Assembly (NCBI RefSeq): GCF_964186625.1
Contig: NZ_OZ075109.1
Span: forward strand, 124,001-188,000
DNA from: Asticcacaulis sp. MM231
GTDB lineage: Bacteria > Pseudomonadota > Alphaproteobacteria > Caulobacterales > Caulobacteraceae
Direction of reading: 5' to 3'
Length of the DNA stretch: 64,000 nt
Part shown: in pieces, positions 63,428 to 64,000 of the stretch
Position numbering within the stretch: the first letter of the stretch is position 1
Layout: every line of letters starts with the position of its first letter
The notes under the pieces: model-generated
Database searches by the model: none
Seen by the model: the letters and a program-made list of their open reading frames with translations, nothing else
Told to the model about the DNA's origin: nothing
Translations under genes and position numbers: made by a program

Positions 63428-63737
63428 ATATCTGTGTGCATTTGCATTAAGACGCGGAAAAATCTGCGTTAAGGAACGGATTTTTCGCCACTAGAGGTGG
63501 ATTGCGCGATAACTCACCACCCTAGATATTTAAATTAGGTAGCCCCTCACACCATAAACGCGCAACAAGCGCGCACATCAAGTATATTCCAACCCGTTTT
63601 TTCAGGGGGTTGATTTGTTGTCTTGAAACATTTCAAGATGTGAAATCGACAGTGACCTATTTTCCTGTGTGATCTAATTGCCATCGATTAGCGCTGATGT
63701 TTTCTTGCCTGCAATTGCATAGGACAGGCTTGCGCCC
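63428..63737 (+). repeat. right boundary repeat of the genomic island (~310 bp direct repeat, copy 2)
   Basis: Matches 47060-47368 along its full length in the same orientation. Internal landmarks common to both copies are GCATTAAGACGCGGAAAAAT, the ACGCGCAACAAGCGCGCAC dyad, TTGTTGTCTTGA and GAAATCGACAGTGAC. It marks the right edge of the 16.4-kb island or of a tandem element. Confidence 0.8.
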
Positions 63738-64000
63738 ATTCCGGAAGTGACTCGAATTCTGCCCCCTCAACGAAAGCGGACGTCCAATTGACGAGGACAT
63801 CCGGCACATCTCCTTTTGAATGTGCAGTATTGGTCCTTTCGCCGCGACGTTGCCCCTAGATGTTATCCAATCTTGAGTTCGCTCGGGCAGTTGGTGACCT
63901 GCTCCCTATTTCTTGGCCACCCGAAACTAGAATTTCCGGGGGTTAAGGCTCAGGGTGCGGCTGGCGCCGCTGAGCCGGAAACTTTTGTTGCAATTTCATA
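63738..64000. other. sequence right of the island repeat, nothing recognised
   Basis: After the right repeat no open frame of useful length or known motif is visible before the window ends. Whether this is chromosome or a further element cannot be told. Confidence 0.3.

Overview
The window looks like chromosome of an alphaproteobacterium of the Caulobacterales type (an Asticcacaulis or Caulobacter relative; inferred). Supporting features are a cyoABCD ubiquinol oxidase beside SURF1, PutA under an Lrp-type regulator, many TonB-dependent and LacI-type sugar functions, and an AbcR/ar15-like small RNA. The first 47 kb is GC-rich core or flexible chromosome. From 47 to 63.7 kb there is a genomic island with several visibly AT-richer genes, ending close to the right edge.

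Layout. 1-5 kb: the end of a GH36 alpha-galactosidase, an FrlB-like SIS deglycase, and a leftward operon of a DUF1080 (3-keto-disaccharide hydrolase family) protein, a Tat-exported gluconate-2-dehydrogenase-subunit-3 homologue and a GMC flavoprotein. This fits a periplasmic 3-keto-glycoside pathway, with a consensus LacI-type operator upstream. 5.3-11.5 kb: a czcCBA heavy-metal efflux operon whose czcB carries a +1 frameshift. 11.5-15.9 kb: a LacI regulator, an ar15/AbcR-like sRNA, a group II intron inserted just behind the sRNA terminator (its maturase is frameshifted and nonsense-mutated), and an apparently circularly permuted D-amino-acid-oxidase-like protein. 16-22 kb: SURF1 and cyoABCD. 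22-25.5 kb: a DUF2975/HTH pair and a frameshifted outer-membrane receptor. 25.6-29.2 kb: divergent Lrp regulator and putA. 29.3-32.4 kb: a cyclophilin gene split by an insertion carrying hipBA and an SDR remnant. 32.5-38 kb: citramalate synthase, then a TetR-HlyD-ABC-permease export operon. 38-41.6 kb: a second GMC / subunit-3 / DUF1080 set. 41.7-46.9 kb: a siderophore-receptor cluster (DUF3649, PepSY, DUF4198, DUF3325, TonB receptor) with two identical-geometry Fur-like palindromes.

The island starts at the 3' end of a tRNA-Arg(CCT) gene. It is bounded by two imperfect direct repeats of about 310 bp (47060-47368 and 63428-63737). Inside are an ATPase + DUF4435 pair resembling the PARIS anti-phage system, a small membrane protein with a wHTH regulator, an IS3 element disrupted by an IS1111-group IS110 element (with a candidate bridge/seek RNA), remnants of helicase and amj genes, an unrecognised translationally coupled pair (HTH-like protein + pentapeptide/S1-repeat protein), an AAA/DUF4143 ATPase, a SWIM protein, and a large tyrosine recombinase bracketed by a second pair of repeats. 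The best candidate for something undescribed is the 56161-58448 pair, together with the repeat architecture of this recombinase-borne island.

Several genes carry single-base lesions (czcB, intron maturase, outer-membrane receptor, helicase remnant). These may be real decay or residual sequencing errors; the raw reads would decide. Family assignments rest on reading motifs by eye; no database search was run.
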